Shown here in pieces: positions 7,348 to 14,865 of a stretch of DNA of 32,241 nucleotides; position 1 is the first letter of the stretch, and every line of letters starts with the position of its first letter. This DNA is from Actinacidiphila acidipaludis (lineage in GTDB: Bacteria; Actinomycetota; Actinomycetes; Streptomycetales; Streptomycetaceae). The translations under genes and the position numbers were made by a program. The DNA is taken from contig NZ_JAINZZ010000076.1 in NCBI RefSeq assembly GCF_019890725.1, positions 1-32,241 of the forward strand. Direction: 5' to 3'. The notes under the pieces were generated by a model. It did no database searches. It worked only from the letters and a program-made list of their open reading frames with translations, and was not told the origin of the DNA.

Positions 7348-8597
7348 CCACCTCCGCCCGTCTGGCCATCGACCCCTTCGGCACCGACATCCCGGCCGAG
7401 AGCGCCCGGTTACGGGCCCTCGGCCCCGTGGTGCCGGTCGAGCTCCCCGGCGGCATCCCCGCCTGGGCGCCCACCGGCTACGCCACCCTGAAGTCGCTGA
7501 TCCTCGACCCCCGGATCAGCAAGGACCCCCGCCGGCACTGGTCGCTGTGGCCGGAGGTCGGCGAACACCCCTCCTGGGCCTGGATCCTGGGCTGGGTCGG
7601 CGTGGTCAACATGCTGTCCACCTACGGCTCGGACCACACGCGCCTGCGCCGCCTGGTCGCGCCGAGCTTCACCGCCCGCCGCACCGAGGCCATGCGGCCG
7701 CGCGTCGAGGCGATCACCGCCGAGCTGCTGGACGCCCTGGACGTGGCGCACGCGGCCGCGCCGGGCACCCCCGTCGACCTGCGGGCGGGGTACGCGCACC
7801 CGCTGCCGATGCGGATGATCTGCGAACTGTTCGGTGTGCCCGACCACTTGGTGGACGCCACCGGCACGCTGATCGCCGCCATCATGGACACCTCCGACCC
7901 GAGCCCCGAGCACGGCGCGTTCGTCCAGGAGCAGATCGGCACCGTGCTGCCGGCCCTGATCGGGTACAAGGCCGAGCACCCCGGCGACGACATGACGACC
8001 GAGCTGATCCGGGTGCGCGACGAGGACGGCGACCGGCTCAGCGACGAGGAACTGCTGTTCACGCTGCTGCTGGTGATCGGCGCCGGCTTCGAGACCACCG
8101 TCAACCTCATCGGCAACGCGGTGGTGGCGCTGCTGCGGCGGCCCGAGCAGCTCGCCGCCGTCCGCGCGGGCACGTTGAGCTGGGACGCCGTCGTCGACGA
8201 GACGCTGCGGGTGCATCCCTCCATCGCCGCGCTCCCGCTGCGGTTCGCTGTCGAGGACGTCACCGTCGGCGGCGTCACGATCCCGGCGGGCGACGCCGTC
8301 GTGACGACCTACGCGGCGGCCAACCTCGACCCCGCGCACTACGGCGACGACGCGGCCGAGTTCGACGCGATGCGCGCCGCCGACGACCACCTCGCGTTCG
8401 GCATCGGCGTCCACCGCTGCATCGGGTCGCCGCTGGCCCGCACCGAGGCGCTCACCGCCCTGCCCGCGCTGTTCGACCGCTTCCCGGAGCTGACGCTCGC
8501 CGCTGACCCCGCGACCCTCCGCCAGGTCCCCTCCTTCATCGCCTTCGGCTGGCAGGAGATCCCCGTGCGCCTCGGACCGGTGGCCGGACGGGACTGA
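7344..8597 (+). CDS. conservon cytochrome P450 (CYP154/107-like), contains TTA codon
   Basis: 417 residues with intact P450 marks: C-helix region NMLSTYGSDHTRLRRLV, I-helix GAGFETT, K-helix ETLR (286-289) and haem loop FGIGVHRCIG with Cys359. A soluble actinobacterial class I monooxygenase that would need ferredoxin and reductase from elsewhere. It starts at GTG in a GTGA overlap with the preceding atypical P450, so the pair is translationally coupled and may act together. Codon 23 (7410-7412) is TTA, read only by the bldA leucine tRNA in Streptomyces, which implies developmental control of this gene. The codon is inside the conserved N-terminal segment (ESARLRALGP), so it is not removed by a later start. 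Substrate unknown. The gene is followed by a terminator-like hairpin shared with the exonuclease gene. Confidence 0.95.
   Translation: MTTSARLAIDPFGTDIPAESARLRALGPVVPVELPGGIPAWAPTGYATLKSLILDPRISKDPRRHWSLWPEVGEHPSWAWILGWVGVVNMLSTYGSDHTRLRRLVAPSFTARRTEAMRPRVEAITAELLDALDVAHAAAPGTPVDLRAGYAHPLPMRMICELFGVPDHLVDATGTLIAAIMDTSDPSPEHGAFVQEQIGTVLPALIGYKAEHPGDDMTTELIRVRDEDGDRLSDEELLFTLLLVIGAGFETTVNLIGNAVVALLRRPEQLAAVRAGTLSWDAVVDETLRVHPSIAALPLRFAVEDVTVGGVTIPAGDAVVTTYAAANLDPAHYGDDAAEFDAMRAADDHLAFGIGVHRCIGSPLARTEALTALPALFDRFPELTLAADPATLRQVPSFIAFGWQEIPVRLGPVAGRD
7410..7412 (+). other. in-frame TTA leucine codon (bldA target)
   Basis: Codon 23 of the P450 at 7344. By scanning for TTA on the plus strand and TAA on the minus strand, this is the only TTA codon I found in frame in any accepted gene here. 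Confidence 0.9.
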
Positions 8598-8619
8598 CCC
8601 GTTCGCCGGTCGGACCCCG

Positions 8620-8650
8620 CCGCCGTCCGCCCGCCTCAGCGGGCGGCGGC
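8620..8650. terminator. hairpin between convergent P450 and exonuclease genes
   Basis: CCGCCCGC (8627-8634), loop CTCA, GCGGGCGG (8639-8646), extendable after a two-base bulge (GCCG with CGGC). No T tract. It overlaps the exonuclease stop codon (8636-8638). Confidence 0.55.
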
Positions 8651-9574
8651 GAGGGCGTCCAGCAGCCGGGTCAGGGAGCCGCCGAGGCCCCAGCGCTCGG
8701 CGAGATCCCGCAGCGTGCCGGGGTCCGCCGGCTCGGCGGGCAGCGTCGCGTCGAACTCCGGCAGCGGCACGTCCCGCGCCACCTCGACGACCTTCGGCGC
8801 CACGTCGAGGTACCCGGCGGCCTCCGCGATGTTGCGGCGGCGGGCGGGGGTGAGCTTGGAGAAGGGGTCGGCGGCGGCCGCCCGCACGCCCGCCAGGTCG
8901 CCGTACTCCGCGACCAGTTGGGCGGCGGTCTTCTCGCCGATGCCCTTCACCCCGGGCAGCCCGTCGCTCGGGTCGCCGCGCAGCGCGGCGAAGTCCGCGT
9001 ACTGCCCGGCCCGCACGCCGTAGCGGACGGCGATCGCCTCCTCGTCGACGACGTCGTTGTCGCCGACGCCCTTGCGCGGGAAGAGCACGCGCACCCCGCG
9101 GGCGTCGTCGACGAGCTGGAAGAGGTCGCGGTCGCCGGTGACGATCGCCACCGGGACGTCCGCGGCCGACGCGAGCGTCCCGATCACGTCGTCGGCCTCG
9201 TAACCCGGCACTCCCAGGCGGGTGATGCCGATGGCGTCCAGCACGGCCTCGATCACCGGAACCTGGGGCGACAGGGTGTCCGGGACGTCCTCCTCGCCCC
9301 CGGTCTCGTCGAGCACGCGGTGCGCCTTGTACGACGGGATCAGGTCCACCCGCCACTGCGGACGCCAGTCCGCGTCCATGCAGGCCACCAGGGCGTCGGG
9401 GGAGTGGTCGGCGACCAGCCGGGCGATGAAGTCCAGCAGCCCGCGCACCGCGTTGACCGGCGTGCCGTCGGGCGCGCGGACGGACTCCGGCACCCCGAAG
9501 TACGCGCGGAAGTACAGGCTCGCGGTGTCGAGCAGCAGCAGCCCGCCGCGCCTGCCGTCGGTCGCCTCGGTCAT
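8636..9574 (-). CDS. 5'-3' exonuclease (FEN / Pol I N-domain family)
   Basis: 312 residues matching the stand-alone form of the 5' nuclease domain of DNA polymerase I, which removes flaps and RNA primers. Acidic metal-site motifs are in order: LLLLDTASLYFRAYFG, DADWRP, the arch segment SYKAHR, GYEADDVIG, TGDRDLFQLV, and the helix-hairpin-helix region RGDPSDGLPGVKGIGEKTAAQLV (the two Asp in GDPSD belong to the second metal site). ATG 9574 is the only ATG consistent with family start; extending upstream adds unconserved sequence. No polymerase domain is attached. Divergent from the BtuF-like gene, 74 bases apart. Confidence 0.93.
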   Translation of the reverse strand: MTEATDGRRGGLLLLDTASLYFRAYFGVPESVRAPDGTPVNAVRGLLDFIARLVADHSPDALVACMDADWRPQWRVDLIPSYKAHRVLDETGGEEDVPDTLSPQVPVIEAVLDAIGITRLGVPGYEADDVIGTLASAADVPVAIVTGDRDLFQLVDDARGVRVLFPRKGVGDNDVVDEEAIAVRYGVRAGQYADFAALRGDPSDGLPGVKGIGEKTAAQLVAEYGDLAGVRAAAADPFSKLTPARRRNIAEAAGYLDVAPKVVEVARDVPLPEFDATLPAEPADPGTLRDLAERWGLGGSLTRLLDALAAAR

Positions 9575-9636
9575 CGTGGTGTGATCCCCTCGTCCGGTAC
9601 GGCGCCAGCATCGCACGGGGCGCCGACACACCGCCG

Positions 9637-9642
9637 TACCGT
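9637..9642 (+). promoter_or_regulatory. candidate -10 box for a leaderless transcript
   Basis: TACCGT, six bases before GTG 9649 with no Shine-Dalgarno sequence between. This spacing would place the transcript start at the start codon. Confidence 0.4.
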
Positions 9643-9648
9643 GGCCCG

Positions 9649-10389
9649 GTGACCGAGAAGAGTCCCGCCCGCGTGCGGTGTGCCGTCAGCCTCGTCCCGT
9701 CGCTCACCGAGGCGGTCGCGGCGACCGCCCCCGGCCTCCTGGCCGGAGCCACCGACTGGTGCAGCCATCCCGCGGACCTGGACGTCGTCCGCGTCGGCGG
9801 CACCAAGAACCCCGACGTACCGGCCATCGTCCGGCTCGCGCCCGATCTCGTCATCGCCAACGAGGAGGAGAACCGGAGCGCCGACCTGGACGCGCTGCGG
9901 GCCGCGGGCCTGCGAGTGCTGGTCACCGAAGTGCGGTCGCTGCCCCAGGCGTTCCGCGAGCTGGAGCGGGTGCTGGTGGACGGCTGCGGGCTGGTGCGGC
10001 CCGCCTGGCTCGACGCGGCCGAGGACGCCTGGCGGCGGGTGCGGCCCGTCGCACCGCGGCGCCGGGCGGTCGTGCCCGTCTGGCGCCGGCCGTGGATGGC
10101 CCTGGGCCGGGACACCTTCGCCGGCGACCTGCTCGCCCGCCTCGGCGTGGACCACGTCTTCGCCGGACACGCCGAGCGCTATCCGCGTTTCGACCCGGAC
10201 AGGGTGCCCGGCGCCGACCTGGTGGTGCTGCCCGACGAGCCGTACCGCTTCACCGCGGACGACGGACCCGAGGCGTTCCCCGGCCTGCCCGCCGTCCTCG
10301 TCAGCGGACGCCACCTCACCTGGTACGGCCCCTCCCTGGCCGAGGCCCCAGGCGTCATCGCCGCCGCACTCGCCGCGCCTCGCTCCTGA
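9649..10389 (+). CDS. BtuF-like helical-backbone metal receptor protein, cytoplasmic form
   Basis: 246 residues resembling the substrate-binding component of cobalamin/iron-siderophore ABC importers: start VSLVPSLTEAV, then GATDWCSHP, VGGTKNPDV, IVRLAPDLVIANEEEN, the family signature sequence of the first lobe, and a second lobe with FAGDLLARLGVDHVF and ADLVVLPDEPY. Unlike true transport proteins it has no signal peptide or lipobox, and no permease or ATPase genes are near, so it is probably a cytoplasmic relative rather than a vitamin B12 uptake protein. The start is GTG 9649; a -10-like box six bases upstream and no ribosome site suggest a leaderless mRNA. Function unknown. Confidence 0.85.
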   Translation: MTEKSPARVRCAVSLVPSLTEAVAATAPGLLAGATDWCSHPADLDVVRVGGTKNPDVPAIVRLAPDLVIANEEENRSADLDALRAAGLRVLVTEVRSLPQAFRELERVLVDGCGLVRPAWLDAAEDAWRRVRPVAPRRRAVVPVWRRPWMALGRDTFAGDLLARLGVDHVFAGHAERYPRFDPDRVPGADLVVLPDEPYRFTADDGPEAFPGLPAVLVSGRHLTWYGPSLAEAPGVIAAALAAPRS

Positions 10390-10491
10390 GCCCGGCCACC
10401 GCCTCTCCCGAGCGCCCCCCCGCAGCCCGCGGTCGTGGGACCGGCGGAATGCGGCCACCATGGAGGCGGGGGCTGTTGTGCGGACACGCCG

Positions 10492-10515
10492 GGGAGCCAG
10501 CCAGGGAGCCAGCGA
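10492..10515 (+). repeat. 12-base direct duplication holding the ribosome binding site
   Basis: GGGAGCCAGCCA (10492-10503) and GGGAGCCAGCGA (10504-10515) lie head to tail right before ATG 10515. The second GGGAG is six bases from the ATG; the first is a duplicate Shine-Dalgarno-like site. Confidence 0.7.
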
Positions 10516-12494
10516 TGGAGACGGCGGACGAACTCCTGCGAGGGCCGGGGCCGGCGGCCCTGCTGACCCTGGACGGCACCGTCGTCGAGCTCAACGAGGC
10601 CATGGCCGCGGCGCTCGGCAGGCCGTCGGAGCAGTGCGCGGGCCGCGGCTTCAGTGACCTGTGGCCGCCCGGCCGGCGGGCCGCGCCCCGCGAGCTGGTG
10701 TCCCACGCCGCGGCCGGGAAGTCCGTCGCCATGCGGGTGCTGGACTTCGCCTGGCCCGCCGGGGCGGCCGCCACGTCCTCGATCGAGCTGACCGAGGCCC
10801 GGCAGGTGCGGAACCCCTCAGGTCACGGCAGCCGCGTGTGGCTGCACGCGCTGGACGTGCGCAACGACGTGTCCGGCCTGCTGATCCCGTTCTGCACGGA
10901 CGCCAGGACCGCCCGCCTCGGCGTCCTGACCTACTCCGCCGGGGACCACTCGCTGGAGTGGCTCGGCGGCGCCCCCTCGGTCGGCGCGATCTTCCCCGAG
11001 TCCGCGATGCCGCTGGACCGCGTGCTGGCGTCGGTCCACCCCGAGGACCGGGAGACCGTGCGGCGGATGCTCGACCTGCCCTCCCCCCGGTCCCCGTGGA
11101 CGACGGTCCGCTACCGGGCCCCGGACAGCGACTGGCACCGGCTGGGCGTGCGGACCCGCCGGATCCGGCTGGGCCACGACGGCCCGAGCACGACGCTCGG
11201 CCTGGTCCGCGACGACACCAGGGAGGGCAGCCGCCGGCCGCGGCGGCAGACGGCACTGCTCGCCGAGCGGCAGCGGGCCCGGGAGGTCGCCGACTTCTCC
11301 GCCGCCCTGGTCGCGGCGGCCACGGAACAGGAACTCCAGCAGGTCGTCCTGACCCGGCTCGCCGCGACCTTCGGCGCGTCCGGCGCCCTGCTCGCCCTCG
11401 TCGACGACGGCGGCCGCCTGCGCGTCCTCAGCGACGCCGGCGCCGGGACCCGGGAGGTCGACGCCGTGGACGGCGCGGACCTGGACGCGCCGAGCCCGCT
11501 GCCCGAGGCGATCCGCACCGGCCGGCCGCAGTTCGTCAGCGACCGCAGGGATTACACCCGCCGCTGGCCGCGCGCCGCCGAACTGCCCCGGCTGACGCGG
11601 CTCGGCCCCGACCAGGCCTTCGCGATCGCCCCACTCGGCGAGGGCGGCGACCAGCCCCTCGGCGGCTTCATGGTGGCCTGCGGCAGCGGCCGCCGGCTGT
11701 CCCTGAAGGACCGCACGCTCATGGCCACGCTGGCCGACCTCGCCGGCCAGGCCCTGGGGCGCATCAGGCTCCAGCAGGCCCGGGTGCGGCTGGCCGTGAC
11801 GCTGCAGGAGGCGATGCTCCCCGCCCTGCCCGAGCACCTCGCCGGGCTGGAGGTGGCCGCCCGCTACCGGCCGAGCGGGCACGGCCTGGACATCGGCGGC
11901 GACTGGTACGACGCGTACGTGATGCCCGACGGCACGGTCGCCCTGGGGATCGGCGACGTCCAGGGGCACGACGTGGACGCCGCCGCCTTCATGGGGCAGG
12001 TGTCGCTGTCCATGCGCGCGATCGCCGGCCAGGACCCGGACCCCGGAACCGTGCTGACCCGCACCAACCAGCTCCTCGCCACGCTGGACCACTCACGGTT
12101 CGCCAGTTGCGCCATGCTGCGGATCGACCCGCGCGACGGTCAGGTGACCGGCACCAGCGCCGGACACGTGCCGCTGCTGTACGCGCGCAAGGACGGCAGC
12201 CACACGGTCCACCAGCTGCCGGGCGGACCGGTGCTGGGCATCGTGGCCGAGACCGAGTACGGGGAGGGGACGTTCGTCCTGGACCGGGACAGCGCGCTCG
12301 TCATGGTCACCGACGGCCTGGTCGAGGGACCGGGCCTCAGCCTCGACGCGGGCCTGGACCGGGCCGGGGAGCTGGCCGCCGCGGCCGTGCACGACGGACT
12401 GGACGCGGAACGGATCGCCGACCGCATCGTCGAGGCCGCCGGTGCCGCGGACCACGACGACGACCAGACCGTGCTGGTGATCCGCCGCGCGTGA
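10515..12494 (+). CDS. PAS-GAF-SpoIIE serine phosphatase
   Basis: 659-residue PP2C-type phosphatase of the SpoIIE/RsbU class, which dephosphorylates anti-anti-sigma factors. Order: PAS-like domain (~5-100, LLTLDGTVVELNEAMAAALG), second PAS-like region (~130-240, with a VHPEDRETVRRML box), GAF domain (~262-405), then the phosphatase (~425-659). Metal-site motifs are IGGDWYDA (~459), GIGDVQGHDVDAA (~477), VTDGLVEG (~597) and DDDQTVLVI (~647). No HATPase anti-sigma kinase domain is fused, unlike some Streptomyces members, and no membrane segments are seen, so it is likely a soluble sensor. ATG 10515 is set by GGGAG six bases upstream. No sigma factor or STAS gene adjoins, so its partner is encoded elsewhere. 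Confidence 0.95.
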   Translation: METADELLRGPGPAALLTLDGTVVELNEAMAAALGRPSEQCAGRGFSDLWPPGRRAAPRELVSHAAAGKSVAMRVLDFAWPAGAAATSSIELTEARQVRNPSGHGSRVWLHALDVRNDVSGLLIPFCTDARTARLGVLTYSAGDHSLEWLGGAPSVGAIFPESAMPLDRVLASVHPEDRETVRRMLDLPSPRSPWTTVRYRAPDSDWHRLGVRTRRIRLGHDGPSTTLGLVRDDTREGSRRPRRQTALLAERQRAREVADFSAALVAAATEQELQQVVLTRLAATFGASGALLALVDDGGRLRVLSDAGAGTREVDAVDGADLDAPSPLPEAIRTGRPQFVSDRRDYTRRWPRAAELPRLTRLGPDQAFAIAPLGEGGDQPLGGFMVACGSGRRLSLKDRTLMATLADLAGQALGRIRLQQARVRLAVTLQEAMLPALPEHLAGLEVAARYRPSGHGLDIGGDWYDAYVMPDGTVALGIGDVQGHDVDAAAFMGQVSLSMRAIAGQDPDPGTVLTRTNQLLATLDHSRFASCAMLRIDPRDGQVTGTSAGHVPLLYARKDGSHTVHQLPGGPVLGIVAETEYGEGTFVLDRDSALVMVTDGLVEGPGLSLDAGLDRAGELAAAAVHDGLDAERIADRIVEAAGAADHDDDQTVLVIRRA

Positions 12495-12495
12495 C

Positions 12496-12527
12496 GGCGC
12501 CGCCCGATCACCCGGGCCGGCGGCGCC
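12496..12527. terminator. bidirectional hairpin between convergent phosphatase and transporter genes
   Basis: Perfect 9-base arms GGCGCCGCC (12496-12504) and GGCGGCGCC (12519-12527), 14-base loop. It begins two bases after the phosphatase stop and ends nine bases from the transporter stop. No T tract. Confidence 0.7.
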
Positions 12528-12536
12528 CGCCCGGGG

Positions 12537-13649
12537 TCAGGGGGCGAGCAGGCCGCCGGTGACCGTCGCGCGGACGGTGCCGGAGGCCGCGGCGAGCCAG
12601 GCGGCGGCCAGCAGCACGTAGAGGGCGACGGCCAGCCAGGTCAGGGCGTCGAGGCCGGTGTGCCGGGCCAGTCCCGCCGCGCCCGTCACGCACGTGCCGA
12701 CCGGGAAGGTGAACGCCCACCAGGCCATCGAGTACCGCATACCGTCGCGCACGGCGCGCACCACCAGGGCGGCCGAGATCGCCAGCCACAGCAGCGCGAA
12801 ACCCGTCACCGGCACGCCGTAGAGCACGGCGAAACCGCGCAGCGCCGTCGCGTACGGCTCCGGCACGGCCGCGGGCGCGGCGTCCGCGAGGTTGCCGACG
12901 GCCGTCGTGGACTGCCCCAGTGGACCCAGCACCAGGAACAGCGTCGGCGCCAGCGCCACCGGCAGCGGCCCGCCGCGCACCAGCCGGCCCCACACCAGGG
13001 GCAGCAGCATCAGCGTCGCCAGCAGGCTCAGCCCGAACATCGCGTAGCAGCCGAGCAGCAGCGCCTCCCGGCCCTGCGCGGCGCCGGCCGGCAGGTGCGC
13101 CACCAGCGCCGGGCCGACGGCCGCGGCCACCATGGGCCCGACGATGGGCAGCAGCCACACCGGTGCGGCGTCGTCCGGGCCGATGCGGTGCCGCGTCACC
13201 ATCAGGTAGGGCACGAACGCGGCGACCAGCAGCGAGACCAGGGCGCCGGACGACCACAGGACCGCGTCGAGGCCGATCGCCGCCCGCTCACCGATCAGCG
13301 CCCGCCCGGCCGCCGGCGCGCCCGCGCCGACCGCCAGCAGCGCCATCGGCAGGCAGCCGAAGAAGGGGGCGACGGCCGGATCGCGCAGATCGCCGCGGGC
13401 GTCCTCGCGGTACCGGACCCAGCGTGCGGCCCGCGCGCCCAGGACCGCCACGAGCAGGACCGCGGCGAGGGCCCACACAGCGGAACAGGCGGGACCCAGC
13501 CACCCCGGGCTGCCCGGGAGCGCCACCCCCGCGTTCGCGACGATCGCGGTACCCATCACGGTGGCGTACCAGTTGGGGCCCACCCGGCGGACGGTGACGC
13601 CCCTCGGGCGGACCGGCAGGGACAGGGACGGAGCGTGGAGAACGGCCAT
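12537..13649 (-). CDS. TDT-family (TehA/Mae1/SLAC1-like) membrane transporter
   Basis: 370-residue integral membrane protein with about ten hydrophobic segments. It opens with the family's first-helix pattern VGPNWYATVMGTAIVANAG, and has FFGCLPMALLAVGAG, LGPLGQSTTAVGNL and WWAFTFPVGTCVTG, all positions typical of tellurite-resistance/dicarboxylate (TDT) transporters. Members move C4-dicarboxylates, sulfite or anions; nothing here fixes the substrate. ATG 13649 follows AAGG at seven bases. Divergent from a LysR regulator 70 bases away, a pairing that suggests LysR control of the transporter. Confidence 0.93.
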   Translation of the reverse strand: MAVLHAPSLSLPVRPRGVTVRRVGPNWYATVMGTAIVANAGVALPGSPGWLGPACSAVWALAAVLLVAVLGARAARWVRYREDARGDLRDPAVAPFFGCLPMALLAVGAGAPAAGRALIGERAAIGLDAVLWSSGALVSLLVAAFVPYLMVTRHRIGPDDAAPVWLLPIVGPMVAAAVGPALVAHLPAGAAQGREALLLGCYAMFGLSLLATLMLLPLVWGRLVRGGPLPVALAPTLFLVLGPLGQSTTAVGNLADAAPAAVPEPYATALRGFAVLYGVPVTGFALLWLAISAALVVRAVRDGMRYSMAWWAFTFPVGTCVTGAAGLARHTGLDALTWLAVALYVLLAAAWLAAASGTVRATVTGGLLAP

Positions 13650-13705
13650 GCCACGACCTTCGCCGAGGCCCTCCGCCCCCGGTAGGGACCACCGGGCTAT
13701 CGGGT

Positions 13706-13722
13706 CATAAGCTGGGGTTATG
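13706..13722. promoter_or_regulatory. LysR-type dyad over the lysR start codon
   Basis: CATAA, seven bases, TTATG; the second arm includes the ATG of the LysR gene. AT-rich dyads in such divergent spacers are usual LysR sites. Position suggests self-repression as well as control of the transporter. Confidence 0.5.
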
Positions 13723-14661
13723 AGCAGTGGCGCGGCCGGCACCCCGGCGGAGATCCCGGTACCGCTCGCGCACCGCGTGCCGGACCTCGGCGCGATGGAG
13801 CTGCTGCTGGCCGTGGCCCGGCTCGGCAGCCTGGGACGGGCCGCACGCGAACTGGGCATCAGCCAGCCGGCCGCCAGCGGGCGGCTGCGCGCGCTGGAGA
13901 CCCAGCTCGGCGTGGCCCTGGTACGGCGCTCGCCGAGCGGTTCGCGGCTGACCGACGAGGGCGCGCTGGTGAGCGTCTGGGCCCGGCGCGTCCTGGAGGC
14001 CGCCGAGGCGTTCGACGTGGGCGCCCAGGCGCTGCGCGGCCGCCGGGACTCCCGGCTGCGCGTCGCCGCGAGCATGACCGTCGGCGAGTACCTGCTGCCC
14101 GGCTGGCTGATCGCCCTGCACGGACGGCGGCCCGGCACGGCGGTGTCGCTCGCCGCGGGCAACTCCGCCGTCGTCGCCCAGCAGGTGCTGGCCGGCGAGG
14201 CGGACCTCGGGTTCGTCGAGGGACTGGACGTGCCGTCCGGACTGGACTCCACCGTCATCGGCCGCGACCGGCTGCTCGTGGTCACCGCGCCCGCGCACCC
14301 CTGGGCCCGCCGGCGCGTGCCGCTCGCGGCAGCGGAACTTGCCGCGACACCGCTCATCCTGCGGGAGTCCGGATCCGGCACCCGCCAGGTGCTCGACGCG
14401 GCCCTGGCCCCGCACGCCGGGCCGGTCCCGCCGCTGCTCGAACTCGCCTCGACCACCGCGGTGAAGGCCGCCACCGTCAGCGGCGCGGGTCCCGCCGTGC
14501 TCAGCGAGCTCGCCGTCGCGGAGGAGCTGGGCACCGGCCGCCTCACCGCCGTCCCGCTCGCCCCCGACCTCCCGCTCACCCGCTCGCTGCGCGCCGTGTG
14601 GCCCGCCGGGCACCGCCCGACCGGCCCCGCGCGGGACCTGCTGAGCCTCACCCGCGGCTGA
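13720..14661 (+). CDS. LysR-family transcriptional regulator
   Basis: 313 residues. The N-terminal winged helix-turn-helix is complete (~20-85): AMELLLAVARLGSLGRAARELGISQPAASGRLRALE. The rest is a periplasmic-binding-like effector domain with SMTVGEYLLPGWL, GNSAVVAQQVLAGEADLGFVEG and ILRESGSGTRQVLD. ATG 13720 is kept because the next in-frame ATG (13795) would cut the first helix; no clear Shine-Dalgarno site precedes it, so the mRNA may be leaderless. Divergent from the TDT transporter, its likely target. The effector is unknown; sulfite- or acid-linked compounds are only a guess from the transporter class. Confidence 0.94.
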   Translation: MSSGAAGTPAEIPVPLAHRVPDLGAMELLLAVARLGSLGRAARELGISQPAASGRLRALETQLGVALVRRSPSGSRLTDEGALVSVWARRVLEAAEAFDVGAQALRGRRDSRLRVAASMTVGEYLLPGWLIALHGRRPGTAVSLAAGNSAVVAQQVLAGEADLGFVEGLDVPSGLDSTVIGRDRLLVVTAPAHPWARRRVPLAAAELAATPLILRESGSGTRQVLDAALAPHAGPVPPLLELASTTAVKAATVSGAGPAVLSELAVAEELGTGRLTAVPLAPDLPLTRSLRAVWPAGHRPTGPARDLLSLTRG

Positions 14662-14670
14662 TCGCGTATC

Positions 14671-14738
14671 GATCCCCGGCCGATCCCCGGCTCTGATCCC
14701 CGGCTGATCCCCGGCCGATCCGCGCCCGATCCCGGACC
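14671..14738 (+). repeat. GATCCCCGGC tandem repeat after the lysR stop
   Basis: Exact GATCCCCGGC units begin at 14671, 14682, 14695 and 14706, followed by variants at 14717 and 14728; spacing is mostly 11 bases. The joints at 14694 and 14705 recreate TGATC, the sequence at the lysR stop (TGA 14659-14661). Confidence 0.8.
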
Positions 14739-14781
14739 GGGTGCCGCCGGAGAGGTCCGCCCTCCCGGTCCTTCCGGCGGC
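14734..14781. terminator. two interleaved inverted repeats, alternative hairpins
   Basis: Arm A GGACCGGG (14734-14741) pairs with CCCGGTCC (14764-14771); arm B GCCGCCGGA (14743-14751) pairs with TCCGGCGGC (14773-14781). The order A-B-A'-B' means the two stems exclude each other or form a pseudoknot-like fold. The simplest reading is a lysR terminator; no T tract. Confidence 0.5.
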
Positions 14782-14815
14782 CTCGGCGTCCCATTCCGGT
14801 ATTGCCGTCCGAATC

Positions 14816-14827
14816 GTGACCGGTCAC
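14816..14827. promoter_or_regulatory. 12-base perfect palindrome, candidate operator
   Basis: GTGACCGGTCAC, 38 bases upstream of the DUF2510 gene start. Protein unknown. Confidence 0.45.
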
Positions 14828-14865
14828 TTACGGGATTCTCATCCTCGGGCCATAAGGTGACCGCC

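Noticed and set aside
7410..10115. A 901-codon minus-strand open frame.
   Set aside because: It lies antisense to the second P450 and the BtuF-like gene and out of frame with the exonuclease; its translation is Arg/Gly-rich without domains, as usual for GC-rich shadow frames.
13795..14661. Shorter LysR start at ATG 13795.
   Set aside because: It would begin inside the first helix of the DNA-binding domain.
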